Below, piece after piece: positions 35,607-56,226 of a stretch of DNA of 64,000 nucleotides. The stretch comes from Bradyrhizobium sp. WSM1417 (GTDB lineage Bacteria > Pseudomonadota > Alphaproteobacteria > Rhizobiales > Xanthobacteraceae). Numbering within the stretch: the first letter of the stretch is position 1; every line of letters starts with the position of its first letter. The translations under genes and the position numbers were made by a program. A model generated the notes under the pieces. The model did not search any database. It was not told where the DNA came from and was given only the letters and a program-made list of their open reading frames with translations. The stretch is taken from positions 5,629,831 through 5,693,830 of the forward strand of contig NZ_KI911783.1 of the NCBI RefSeq assembly GCF_000515415.1. The letters run 5' to 3'.

Positions 35607-36223
35607 TTGAAGCGCGCCTCCAGCGCATCGATGGCGGCCTTGGTCAGAACAAGCTTCCGACGGCGCAGGATGTCATAGACGTTGATGCCCTGGATCGGCA
35701 GCACGTCCATGTTCGGGATGTTGCGGGCCGCAGCGGCGAAGCCGTTGTTGAGCTCGGCGCCGTCGATGATCAGCGCGTTGGTCAACCCCAGACCGGAGAA
35801 ATGACCGAGTAGCGCCTTGGTCTTGGCAGCTTCCAGCGCAGCCTTGTCGATCACGATGAGATCGCCGTCCTTGGCCTTGGCCGAGAGCGCATGCTTGAGA
35901 GCGAGCGCACGGACCTTCTTCGGCAGGTCGGTGGCGTGCGAACGCACCACCGGACCGAAGGCACGGCCACCGCCGCGGAACTGCGGCACGCGAGCCGAAC
36001 CGTGACGAGCACCACCGGTGCCCTTCTGCTTGTACATCTTCTTGCCGGTGCGCCAGATCTCGGCGCGGCCCTTGGCCTTGTGCGTACCGGCCTGGCGCTT
36101 GTTGAGCTGCCACTGCACGCAACGTGCAATGATGTCCTGGCGCGGCTCGAGGCCGAAAATGGTGTCGGAAAGCTGGACCGAGCCGGCTTCCTTACCTTCG
36201 AGGGTGGTGACCTTCAATTCCAT
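35603..36223 (-). CDS. rplD: 50S ribosomal protein L4
   Basis: This 206-residue protein starts at ATG 36223, one base after the rplC stop. It has the extended loop with [20 protein letters not shown] and [20 protein letters not shown] that lines the exit tunnel, then [20 protein letters not shown]. In Escherichia coli L4 represses its own operon and stimulates attenuation; a matching leader was not resolved here. Confidence 0.97.
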   Translation of the reverse strand: MELKVTTLEGKEAGSVQLSDTIFGLEPRQDIIARCVQWQLNKRQAGTHKAKGRAEIWRTGKKMYKQKGTGGARHGSARVPQFRGGGRAFGPVVRSHATDLPKKVRALALKHALSAKAKDGDLIVIDKAALEAAKTKALLGHFSGLGLTNALIIDGAELNNGFAAAARNIPNMDVLPIQGINVYDILRRRKLVLTKAAIDALEARFK

Positions 36224-36224
36224 C

Positions 36225-36938
36225 TCACGCCTCCTGCGCAGCCGGAGCAGCGTCCGCTTCGCCAGCAACCTTGAACTTGCCGGGCTTCGGAGCTTCCTTT
36301 GGCAGCGGCTTCTTGACGGCGTCGCGCACGCGGATCCAGCCGCCCTTGGAACCGGGAACGGCGCCTTCGACGAGGATAAGTCCGCGCTCGACATCGAGCT
36401 GAACGACCCGAAGGTTGAGCGTGGTGATGCGGTCGACGCCCATGTGACCGGGCATCTTCTTGTTCTTCCAGGTTTTGCCCGGGTCCTGACGGCCACCGGT
36501 CGAACCGATCGAACGGTGCGAGACCGAGACGCCGTGAGTGGCGCGCAGACCGCCGAAGTTCCAGCGCTTCATGCCGCCGGCAAAACCCTTACCGACCGAA
36601 GTACCGGTGACGTCGACGAACTGACCGACGACAAAGTGGTCGGCCAGGATCTCGGCACCGACGGGGATCATCTGATCCGCGGAGACGCGGAATTCCTCGA
36701 CCTGCCGCTTCGGCTCGACCTTGGCGACCGCGAACTGTCCGCGCTCCGCCTTGGGCATGTACACGGTCTTGCGGCTGCCAGAACCAAGCTGGAGCGCGAC
36801 ATAACCGTTTTTCTCTTCGGTGCGGTGGCCTACGACCTGGCAATTGCCGAGCTTCAGCACGGTCACGGGGATATGTTCGCCGGCCTCTGTAAAGACCCGC
36901 GTCATCCCGACCTTTTGTGCGATCACTCCGGAGCGCAT
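36225..36938 (-). CDS. rplC: 50S ribosomal protein L3
   Basis: This 237-residue protein is about 28 residues longer than Escherichia coli L3 through a Pro/Lys/Ala tail ([20 protein letters not shown]). Core motifs are [20 protein letters not shown], the [20 protein letters not shown] loop, and [20 protein letters not shown], which reaches the peptidyl-transferase centre and carries the usual modified Gln. It starts the L3-L4-L23-L2 block. Confidence 0.98.
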   Translation of the reverse strand: MRSGVIAQKVGMTRVFTEAGEHIPVTVLKLGNCQVVGHRTEEKNGYVALQLGSGSRKTVYMPKAERGQFAVAKVEPKRQVEEFRVSADQMIPVGAEILADHFVVGQFVDVTGTSVGKGFAGGMKRWNFGGLRATHGVSVSHRSIGSTGGRQDPGKTWKNKKMPGHMGVDRITTLNLRVVQLDVERGLILVEGAVPGSKGGWIRVRDAVKKPLPKEAPKPGKFKVAGEADAAPAAQEA

Positions 36939-36991
36939 CGGCGTGCTTCCTGTTCTTTCTGTCCGCTAGTGGCGAACGTGATCCAAAAATC

Positions 36992-37300
36992 TTAGAGCTT
37001 GATCTCGACGTCGACACCGGCGGCCAAGTCGAGCTTCATCAAAGCATCGACGGTCTGCGGGGTCGGATCGACGATGTCGAGCAGGCGCTTGTGAGTGCGC
37101 ATCTCGAACTGCTCGCGGCTCTTCTTGTCGACGTGCGGCGAACGGTTGACGGTGAACTTCTCGATGCGGGTGGGCAGCGGAATGGGTCCGCGGACCTGCG
37201 CGCCGGTGCGCTTCGCCGTGTTCACGATCTCGCGGGTCGACGTATCGAGGATACGATGGTCGAACGCCTTGAGACGGATACGAATGTTTTGGCCGTTCAT
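36992..37300 (-). CDS. rpsJ: 30S ribosomal protein S10 / NusE
   Basis: This 102-residue protein has [40 protein letters not shown] and [20 protein letters not shown]. Besides its place in the 30S head it is the NusE factor that joins NusG in coupling and antitermination. It follows tuf by 82 bp, an interval filled by a tandem repeat/palindrome. Confidence 0.98.
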
Positions 37301-37334
37301 TGCCGTGGTCTTTCTTCAGTGGGGTGGCGAATAG

Positions 37335-37363
37335 CGAATAGCGAATGTCACATTCGCTATTCG
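37335..37363. repeat. heptamer tandem repeat forming a 13-bp palindrome between tuf and rpsJ
   Basis: A GCGAATA heptamer is repeated about three times (37328-37347) and pairs with CATTCGCTATTCG (37351-37363) across TCA: a perfect 13-bp stem. It may be a dispersed repeat unit, an RNA processing site, or a regulatory hairpin between EF-Tu and the S10 operon. Confidence 0.6.
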
Positions 37364-37382
37364 CCGATCCCTATTCTCGTAA

Positions 37383-38573
<1,191 letters not shown>

Positions 38574-38613
38574 TTGACTCTCCGTTCAATCGTCAGTTCG
38601 AGACCGACGACAA

Positions 38614-40686
<2,073 letters not shown>

Positions 40687-40716
40687 GGAGTGTTCCTTAG
40701 ATTCCGTGTGTCGCCG

Positions 40717-41202
<486 letters not shown>

Positions 41203-41574
41203 TTACTTCGGACGCTTGGCGCCGTACTTCGAACGGCGCTGCTTACGGTTCTTGACGCCCTGGGTATCCAGAACGCCGCGGAGGATGTGGTAGCGCACGC
41301 CGGGCAAGTCCTTGACGCGACCGCCGCGGATCATGACCACCGAGTGCTCCTGGAGGTTATGGCCCTCACCGGGGATGTAGCCGATCACCTCGAAGCCGTT
41401 GGTCAGGCGCACCTTGGCAACCTTACGAAGCGCCGAGTTCGGCTTCTTCGGGGTCGTGGTGTAAACGCGCGTGCAAACACCGCGCTTCTGCGGCGACTGC
41501 TGCAGCGCCGGCACCTTCTTGCGCGACTTCTGCACTTCCCGCGGTTGAGCGATCAGCTGGTTGATCGTCGGCAT
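41203..41574 (-). CDS. rpsL: 30S ribosomal protein S12
   Basis: This 123-residue protein has [20 protein letters not shown], the decoding loop [20 protein letters not shown] (residues 41 on) and [20 protein letters not shown]. The lysines commonly changed in streptomycin-resistant mutants are present in wild-type form. It is the first gene of the str unit, with a leader of several hundred bases. Confidence 0.98.
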   Translation of the reverse strand: MPTINQLIAQPREVQKSRKKVPALQQSPQKRGVCTRVYTTTPKKPNSALRKVAKVRLTNGFEVIGYIPGEGHNLQEHSVVMIRGGRVKDLPGVRYHILRGVLDTQGVKNRKQRRSKYGAKRPK

Positions 41575-42214
41575 CCTGGCATTACCCTTTGTGTTCTGCC
41601 GCGGCCCGTCGCCGGGTCCGCAAATTCTTTCGAGCTACCCGCCCGACGAGGCCGCCTTCCGCGGAACAATCCGCACAAAGCGAAATCGCGCCAACCACCC
41701 ATCAACGGGCGGAAAGCGCTTCGACGCCACAGAGGACCGCAGTAGTTGAACCGGTCAGCTTGAAGCTGCGGCCCGCGCACCGAGGTCATGCATCCGAATT
41801 CGATCTCGAGAGAACATGCTCACGAGACCTAAAATCGCACTGGCATTGCCTAGCTATGATCGACAGCGTTTGAGCGGCATTCGTCGAGGTTGGTGCCTGT
41901 CTTGGCGATCCCAGGGGATCAAACAGGTGGCCCGTTCCGACGTTGGCGATGCTCACCGCCTGTCGTTAAGTGAGGGGGTTCTATAAGTGGGAGTCGGTCA
42001 AGTCAAGGCGAAACGTCAGTCAGAAGCGCTTCCCACACCTGCCGAAATCGCTTCCTGGGCCGCTCGCTGCGCCTTCGCGACATGGAAATGAAGAGCGCGT
42101 TCCGCCACCTCGAATCCAATTTATACCCGGGTTAAATATACTTTTATAACCTTTGGCTAAGGCTTTCTTTCCTGTTGGAGCGCCAATGTGCCGCCTTGGG
42201 CAGGGATTGGCGCC
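41575..42214. other. 640-bp divergent region between rpsL and the monooxygenase gene
   Basis: No convincing coding frame. The rpsL side (41575-42010) is probably a long str-operon leader; the far side (about 42115-42165) is strongly AT-rich (TTTATA, TATACT, TATAAC boxes) in an otherwise GC-rich region and probably holds the promoter of the monooxygenase gene. Confidence 0.5.
41980..42006 (-). promoter_or_regulatory. candidate str-operon promoter
   Basis: On the minus strand TTGACT (42006-42001) and TATAGA (41985-41980) with a short 15-bp spacer. A leader of about 400 nt would precede rpsL. The spacer is suboptimal, so confidence is low. Confidence 0.3.
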
Positions 42215-43453
42215 ATGCGGTACACCGACATTGCCATCATCGGCGGGGGATTGTCCGGCTCGATCGCCGCCGCGATGCTCGGCCATAACGACATTTCGAC
42301 CACCCTGATCGATCCGCATGAGAGCTATTCTGCGGACTTTCGAGTCGAAAAACTCAGTGGTCACGTGCAAATCGGACGATTCCTGCAGACGGGAATCGCC
42401 GAATCGGTGCTGCGGCGCGCGACCTTTGTGGGTGAGAACTGGATCGCGCGCTTCGGCCGCCTTCTCGACAAGGCGCCGAGCCGGCAGTTCAACATCCCCT
42501 ACGATTCCCTCGTCAACGCTGTCCGCGACGAAATTCCTGCCGGCGTCGAGCGCATCTTCGCCAAGGCGGTCTCGGTCGAGACAAGCGCGGAGCGGCAGAA
42601 GGTCACTCTCTCCAACGACGAGATGGTCTCCGCCCGGCTGGTCGTGCTCGCCAACGGCCTCAACGTCGGCCTGCGCCACCAGCTGGGAATCGCCCGAAAG
42701 ATCGTCAGTGCCGGCCATTCGATTTCGATCGGGTTCGACGTGGTGCCCGCGGGACGGGCCTCGTTCGCCTTCCCGGCGCTGACCTATTTCTCGGAACGGC
42801 CGAGCGATCGCATCCCCTACCTCACACTTTTTCCGATCGGGACGCGGATGCGCGCCAATCTGTTCGTCTACCGCAGCTTCGACGATCCCTGGCTGCTTGA
42901 GCTGCGCCGCGCGCCCGCCGAGACTTTGAACGCCGCACTGCCACGGCTCAAGCGCATCACCGGACCATTCGACATTCCCGGTGAGCTGAAAATCCGCCCG
43001 GTCGATCTCTATGTGAACGATGCCAGGGGCCAGCCGGGTCTCGTGCTGGTGGGCGATGCCTTCTCGACCTCCTGCCCGGCCGCCGGCACCGGGTGCGACA
43101 AGGTCTTCACCGACGTCGAGCGGCTCTGCAACCTCTACATCCCGCAGTGGCTGGCCTCCGACGGGATGGATGCAAGCAAGATCGCCACCTTCTACGCAGA
43201 TCCGGTCAAGCGGGCGTGCGACGATTGGTCGACGGCGAAGGCATTCGACTTCCGCTCAGTCTCCATTGCGACCAGCCCCTATTGGACGGCGCAGCGCTGG
43301 GCACGCTTCATTGCCTGGTCGGTTCAGGGGCTGTTGCGGCCGCTTGGAGGAGCCTTCGATCTGGAGCCGAACTTCCTCGGTCACTCCTCCTCATCGTCCT
43401 CGTCGAGGTCGTCTTCATCCTCGTCGTCATCGTCGCTGTCCTCGTCGACGTGA
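42215..43453 (+). CDS. FAD-dependent monooxygenase-like protein with poly-Ser tail
   Basis: ATG 42215 gives 412 residues and places the dinucleotide motif IAIIGGGLSGSIAAAML at residue 6; a GTG at 42188 with a GGAG site 7 nt upstream is an alternative. The second flavin motif is LVLVGDAFSTSCPAAGTGCDK (277 on), the GD box of group A flavin monooxygenases and halogenases, and VVLANG (143-148) matches the middle motif. The substrate pocket region (about 160-260) is not recognisable. Residues 391-412 are almost all Ser and lie antisense to the ABC gene's 3' end, overlapping it by 73 bp. No halogenase WxWxIP motif is seen. Soluble, probably cytosolic; oxygenation of an unknown aromatic or lipid substrate is inference. 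Confidence 0.82.
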   Translation: MRYTDIAIIGGGLSGSIAAAMLGHNDISTTLIDPHESYSADFRVEKLSGHVQIGRFLQTGIAESVLRRATFVGENWIARFGRLLDKAPSRQFNIPYDSLVNAVRDEIPAGVERIFAKAVSVETSAERQKVTLSNDEMVSARLVVLANGLNVGLRHQLGIARKIVSAGHSISIGFDVVPAGRASFAFPALTYFSERPSDRIPYLTLFPIGTRMRANLFVYRSFDDPWLLELRRAPAETLNAALPRLKRITGPFDIPGELKIRPVDLYVNDARGQPGLVLVGDAFSTSCPAAGTGCDKVFTDVERLCNLYIPQWLASDGMDASKIATFYADPVKRACDDWSTAKAFDFRSVSIATSPYWTAQRWARFIAWSVQGLLRPLGGAFDLEPNFLGHSSSSSSSRSSSSSSSSSLSSST

Positions 43454-45402
43454 GCGGGCGCGCCATGCGGTTGGTGGATCTGGTCGTTCCACAGCTTGCG
43501 ATAGGTGCCGTTCCTGGCGAGCAGCTCGGCATGCGAGCCGCGCTCGATCGCCCTGCCCCCTGAAATCACGATGATCTCGTCCATCTCGACCACCGAGGTC
43601 AGACGGTGGGTCGACCAGATCATGGTGCGGCCTTTAGCGACCTTCAGCAGCGTGCGGTTGATCGCGGCTTCCGTGGTCTGGTCGAGCGCCGACGTGGCTT
43701 CGTCCAGCAGCAGCACGGAAGGATTACGGATGACCGCGCGCGCGATCGCGATGCGCTGGCGCTGGCCGCCCGACAACGTATCGCCGCGCTCGCCCACCGG
43801 CGTATCGTATCGCTGCGGCAGGCTCATGATGTAGCGGTGAATCTCGGCCTTCTTGGCCGCCTCCTCCACCTCCTCGTCGGTCGCGCCCTCCTTGCCGAGC
43901 CGGATGTTCTCCCGGATCGACATGTTGAACAGCATGTTCTCCTGGAACACCACCGCCATGCTCCGGCGCAGCGAATCCAGCGTCACCTTGCGGACGTCGA
44001 CGCCGTCGATGGTGACCCGCCCCTCGTCCGGCACATAGAGCCGCAGGATCAGGTTCAGCAGCGTGCTCTTGCCGGAGCCCGAGGGACCGACGATGGCAAT
44101 GCGCTTGCCGACATTGAGCTTGAGGCTGAGATTGTCCAGCACCGGCGTCTGGCTGCCTTCGTACTGGAATGTCACGTGGTCGAAGGTGATGTCGTTGGTG
44201 ATGCGGGGCAGATCGGGCGCGCCGGCACGATCGGCGCTACGCGTGGGCTCGTCGAGCAGCTCCTGCATGTGACGAATCGCGGCTGCCGCGGAGATCGACA
44301 CCGGGATGAAGTGCATCACATGGGCGATGTTGTAGGACACCTCCCAGAACGCGCTCTCGAAGGTGACGAAGGTGCCGATGGTGATCTGCCCCTTGGTCGC
44401 CAGATACGCGCCGATCGCGAGCACGACGAGATGCAAGAGCAGCACCGAAATGGTGACCGTCCGCTCCACCATGGTCGACAGGAACGCCGCCGTGGCCATC
44501 CTGTTTCGGGTCTCGTCGTTGCGGAATTTGAAGAAGCCGAACATCCGGCGTTGCAGGCTGAACGCCTTGATCACGGCCTGCGCCGCCACGTTCTCCTGCA
44601 CCATGCCGAGCAGCGCGGACTCATTGAGCTTCTGCTCGTAATTCGCCTGAACAGCCTTCGGCGTGAGCATGCGTGGACCGATCAGCGTGATCGGGAACAC
44701 CAGCAGCGCAACCGCCGCGAGCTGCCAGTTCAGGAACACCATCAGGATGATGCCCGCGATCAACTCCAGGAACGGCAACGCCGCACTGTTGGCGAAGGTC
44801 TTGACCGAACCCTCGAAGGCCGCGAGGTCGACGGAGAAGCGCGACAGGATCTCGCCGCGCTTGGTGCGGCCGAAATAGGCCGCCGGCAGGTCCTGGACGT
44901 GCTCGAACAGCCGTTTGCGGACGTCGGAGATGATGCACGCCGCGAGCCTCGCATCCCAGCGCTCGTACCAGACCGCGACGATCGAGGTGAAGATGCCCGC
45001 GACCGCGAGCACGCCGAGGATCTTGTACAGCGCCTGGAAATCCTCCTCGCCTAGCGCGTCGTCGATCAGGTACTTCAGGCTGAGCGGCATGATGACGTTG
45101 AACAGCGTCTCGACGAAGACGCCGAACGCCACGAACGACAGCATCTGCTTGTAGTTGACCAGGAAGGGTTTGACGAAGCCCAGGATGGTCGCGAGCGCGC
45201 CGGCGGCCTCGCGCGCGGTAAAGACGACGAGGTCCTCGTCCTCATCGTCGTCATCGAGCTCCAGCCCGCCATCTTCCTCGTCTTCATCGTCCTCGTCGTC
45301 TTCGAGGTCCGGCTTGGCGATCGGGACGAGCTTGTCGTCTAGCTCGGCCGCCTCTTCCGCGGCGAGCTTTTGTTTGTGGGGCGGGAGGGGCTTGGACGCC
45401 AT
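43381..45402 (-). CDS. ABC exporter (fused membrane and ATPase) with acidic N- and C-terminal tails
   Basis: This 673-residue protein is an MsbA/LmrA-type half-transporter. Residues 32-57 are almost all Asp/Glu; six membrane helices span about 85-375; the ATPase follows with Walker A GPSGSGKST (439-447), Q-loop Gln487, signature LSGGQRQRIAIARA (543 on), Walker B VLLLDEATSALD and H-loop His599. The last 23 residues are again acidic (DSDDDDEDEDDLDEDDEEE). It should work as a homodimer exporting a lipid or small molecule. A candidate promoter lies 73 bp upstream, so it may be transcribed apart from the upstream fusion gene. Substrate unknown. Confidence 0.93.
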   Translation of the reverse strand: MASKPLPPHKQKLAAEEAAELDDKLVPIAKPDLEDDEDDEDEEDGGLELDDDDEDEDLVVFTAREAAGALATILGFVKPFLVNYKQMLSFVAFGVFVETLFNVIMPLSLKYLIDDALGEEDFQALYKILGVLAVAGIFTSIVAVWYERWDARLAACIISDVRKRLFEHVQDLPAAYFGRTKRGEILSRFSVDLAAFEGSVKTFANSAALPFLELIAGIILMVFLNWQLAAVALLVFPITLIGPRMLTPKAVQANYEQKLNESALLGMVQENVAAQAVIKAFSLQRRMFGFFKFRNDETRNRMATAAFLSTMVERTVTISVLLLHLVVLAIGAYLATKGQITIGTFVTFESAFWEVSYNIAHVMHFIPVSISAAAAIRHMQELLDEPTRSADRAGAPDLPRITNDITFDHVTFQYEGSQTPVLDNLSLKLNVGKRIAIVGPSGSGKSTLLNLILRLYVPDEGRVTIDGVDVRKVTLDSLRRSMAVVFQENMLFNMSIRENIRLGKEGATDEEVEEAAKKAEIHRYIMSLPQRYDTPVGERGDTLSGGQRQRIAIARAVIRNPSVLLLDEATSALDQTTEAAINRTLLKVAKGRTMIWSTHRLTSVVEMDEIIVISGGRAIERGSHAELLARNGTYRKLWNDQIHQPHGAPAHVDEDSDDDDEDEDDLDEDDEEE

Positions 45403-45474
45403 GAAACCAACCGATGCTGACGGCCGGCATGACCGCAGAGAAAGAAGGAAATAGCGGAAACCGCTACTGCATCG

Positions 45475-45503
45475 ATTCTATGCGATCAGGATGAATTCGG
45501 CAA
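45475..45503 (-). promoter_or_regulatory. candidate promoter of the ABC exporter gene
   Basis: On the minus strand TTGCCG (45503-45498), a 17-bp spacer and TAGAAT (45480-45475). A small TAGCGG/CCGCTA hairpin lies in the presumed leader. Confidence 0.5.
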
Positions 45504-45533
45504 AACAATTGGCGAAGGCCCCGCTTCGGGCAG

Positions 45534-47594
45534 CTAGTCGTCTTCCTCGTCCTCGACCTTGTCGAAAAAGGAATAGCGCAAGGAATCGGCGTCGGCGTAC
45601 CACTGGCCCGGCCCCTTATTGGCGGCGAGCGTCGCCTCCCAGAGCGCGTCGGTGCAGTCCTTGCGGTGCATCGACAGGTCGAAGCCGTTGCCGAAGAACA
45701 GTTCGGACCATTCCCACCAGGTGCCGAGCTTCTTGACGCCGCGCAGAAGGTCGTAGCGGTCGATCAGTGCCGGCGCCATGTCCGAGGTGATCGAGCCGAA
45801 CACCAGCCCGGTCTTGACCACGCGGTTCAGCTCCCTGATCGCACGGACCACCTGCTTCGGGGAAAGATGGCAGAGGCTGGTCTCGAACACGAAGTCGAAC
45901 GCACCGTCCTTGAACGGCATGTCGGTGATCGAACCGAGCTTGTTGTACTTCTTCAGCGCCTTCGGCGTTCTGGCGTGAATGGTACGGTTGTTCTCGATGC
46001 CCCAGGCATCGATGCCGCGATCGCGCAGCGCGCCGACAAGCTCGCCGCTGGCCGAGCCCGCGATCAAGAGCTTCGTGCCTTTGGCCTTGCCCCAGACAAT
46101 GCCGATCAGTTTTGTGAGATAGTCGGGATCGGTGAAGTGTTGCCACGCTTCGCTGTAGGGACCCTGGCCGCGGTAATTGTCGAAATAGTCGCGATCGATC
46201 TTGTCCGAGAGCGGCTTGTCGTCCTGCGAACGCTCGCGGCGCAGGCGCATCATCTCGGTCAAGATGATGTCGGTCGCCGCGTCCGAGGAATCGAGCAGGC
46301 CGTTCAGCGTCGAGTCGAACAGATAGTCGCCGACCACCACGATTCCGGGATGTTCCTTCGGCTCCGGCCGGTGATTGGTCATGACGTCGCGCACGGGCAA
46401 GCCGCCCGGAATCGCGTTCACCGACGACAGCCAGCGGTGGATCTTGCCTTCCATGAAATGCGAGCGTGCATCGCCGAGCGATGCCGGCAGCGATTTCAGC
46501 GCGGCATCGATCAGCTCCTGGTCGGAGAGATTCGCAAAGGCCAGCGCGTCGGAGCCCGGAATCAGCCAGTTCAGCACGCCGTGTTTGCCCACGTCGTGGC
46601 GCGCGCCCTCGTTATAGACGCAGCAACCGCCAAAGGCTTCCGACATGAACCAGGCGCCGGCGATCTTGTCGCCCCAGAACGGGGTGTCGAACAGGATCGA
46701 GACACGCAAATAGTGCGCGGGACGGTCGAAGTACGAGACGTGCTTGACCATCGACTTGCGGAGCTGTTCGCCCTCCCAGCCGACGGTCCCGAGCCAGGAA
46801 TGCGGCAAGCAGACCAGCACAAGGTCGAAGTCGCGCGTCTCCGGCCCCTTGCCGTTCATCATCTTGAGCTGATAGCGGCCGGTCGGCGCCTTGCCGACCG
46901 TGAGGATGCGGTGATTGAGCTGGATGTCGGCATTGACCTCGGACTGGAGGCACTCGATGAGCTGCTCGTTACCGTTCTGGATGGAATAGAGGCCGATATA
47001 GCCGTCGACGTCCATCAGGTAGTTCTTGAGCGCGTTGAGCCCGTTGGTGTTGTGGCTCTCGGTCGCGAGGTCCGAGCGCGCCATCACCTTGAAGAATCGC
47101 TTCGCGGTCTCGTCCTCGACCTCCTCGTCGAGCACTTGTTCGGCGGTCTTGTAGGCCCAGGGATTCTCGTTGTCGTGCGCGCCGACCCCCTCGTAATACT
47201 CGAGCGGCGTCATCGCCTCGGCGCAGCGCTTACGGAACGCCTCGATTGCGGCTGCGGTCTTGGCACCGTATTTGCGGCGCATGCCTGCGACGTCGTTGAG
47301 GAGCTCGCCGCCGAACTGGACCTGCTCGGCATCCATCGGAATGGTCTGCAAGCCGAAATGCTGGATCAACTCGCGCAACGGATCCGGCCCGGTCATCGAG
47401 TAGTCGTAGATCTCGGCAACGCCGGCCTCGTACATCGCAGGCGCGGAATCGAATTTGCGCGTGACGATCTTGCCGCCGAGCCGGTCGGATGCCTCGTAGA
47501 TGGTGACGCGGCAGAGGTCGCCGAGCTTGCGCTTCAAATACCAAGCGCTCATCAGCCCGCCGGGGCCGCCGCCTACGATTGCGAGATCAAGCAT
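45534..47594 (-). CDS. FAD oxidoreductase fused to a SAM-dependent methyltransferase
   Basis: This 686-residue protein joins two enzymes. Residues 1-450 are an amine-oxidase/phytoene-desaturase-type flavoprotein: LAIVGGGPGGLMSAWYLKRK (GxGxxG at 8-13), EASDRLGGK (35-42), and the C-terminal flavin motif IVVVGDYLFDSTLNGLLDSS (418 on). A linker leads to residues 500-640, a class I methyltransferase: motif I KLLIAGSASGELVGAL, IDAWGIEN for the SAM ribose, DMPFKDGAFDFVFETSLCHL (motif II/III) and ELNRVVKTGLVFGS. It ends in an acidic tail EDEEDD. The fusion suggests oxidation and methylation of the same small substrate or intermediate. The ABC exporter lies 131 bp downstream. Substrate unknown; no frameshift or stop at the junction. 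Confidence 0.88.
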   Translation of the reverse strand: MLDLAIVGGGPGGLMSAWYLKRKLGDLCRVTIYEASDRLGGKIVTRKFDSAPAMYEAGVAEIYDYSMTGPDPLRELIQHFGLQTIPMDAEQVQFGGELLNDVAGMRRKYGAKTAAAIEAFRKRCAEAMTPLEYYEGVGAHDNENPWAYKTAEQVLDEEVEDETAKRFFKVMARSDLATESHNTNGLNALKNYLMDVDGYIGLYSIQNGNEQLIECLQSEVNADIQLNHRILTVGKAPTGRYQLKMMNGKGPETRDFDLVLVCLPHSWLGTVGWEGEQLRKSMVKHVSYFDRPAHYLRVSILFDTPFWGDKIAGAWFMSEAFGGCCVYNEGARHDVGKHGVLNWLIPGSDALAFANLSDQELIDAALKSLPASLGDARSHFMEGKIHRWLSSVNAIPGGLPVRDVMTNHRPEPKEHPGIVVVGDYLFDSTLNGLLDSSDAATDIILTEMMRLRRERSQDDKPLSDKIDRDYFDNYRGQGPYSEAWQHFTDPDYLTKLIGIVWGKAKGTKLLIAGSASGELVGALRDRGIDAWGIENNRTIHARTPKALKKYNKLGSITDMPFKDGAFDFVFETSLCHLSPKQVVRAIRELNRVVKTGLVFGSITSDMAPALIDRYDLLRGVKKLGTWWEWSELFFGNGFDLSMHRKDCTDALWEATLAANKGPGQWYADADSLRYSFFDKVEDEEDD

Positions 47595-47727
47595 GAGAAT
47601 TCCGTGGTCTCCGGCCCGCCCCCTTCACGGGACCACCGGTCTAAGCTCTCCTAGCACAAGCGCTTTTGCGCCTGAAGGAAAGATGAACAAAGGTTGATCC
47701 TGCACCGCAACAGGGAAACAAAGCAGC

Positions 47728-47754
47728 AAAAAGGCCGGCTTGCGCCGGCCTTTT
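47728..47754 (-). terminator. rho-independent terminator after rpoC
   Basis: A perfect stem AAAAGGCCGGC/GCCGGCCTTTT with a 4-nt loop has a T-run in both directions. On the minus strand it is 32 nt past the rpoC stop and insulates the inserted module from rpoBC. Confidence 0.9.
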
Positions 47755-47785
47755 CAGTGTCCTCGGTATTCCTACGGATGAACGA

Positions 47786-51982
<4,197 letters not shown>

Positions 51983-52075
51983 CGTCTTCTCCTCGCGTGC
52001 CGGTCGCCTCCGGCAGCAAATTCGAAAATCACTATGCGGGGCGCCCTGCCCTCGCGACTCCAGGACTGGGCGCCG

Positions 52076-52100
52076 ATGCCCGGCCGTTCAGGCCGGGCAT
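52076..52100 (-). other. rpoB-rpoC intergenic hairpin
   Basis: Perfect 10-bp stem ATGCCCGGCC/GGCCGGGCAT around GTTCA, 11 nt past the rpoB stop. No U-tract; rpoC must be read through it. Possible RNase or stability element. Confidence 0.5.
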
Positions 52101-52110
52101 GAGGGTCGTA

Positions 52111-56226
<4,116 letters not shown>

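Noticed and set aside
45666..47654. Plus-strand frame opposite the FAD-methyltransferase fusion
   Set aside because: It lacks any motif and the minus-strand protein has two intact cofactor domains.
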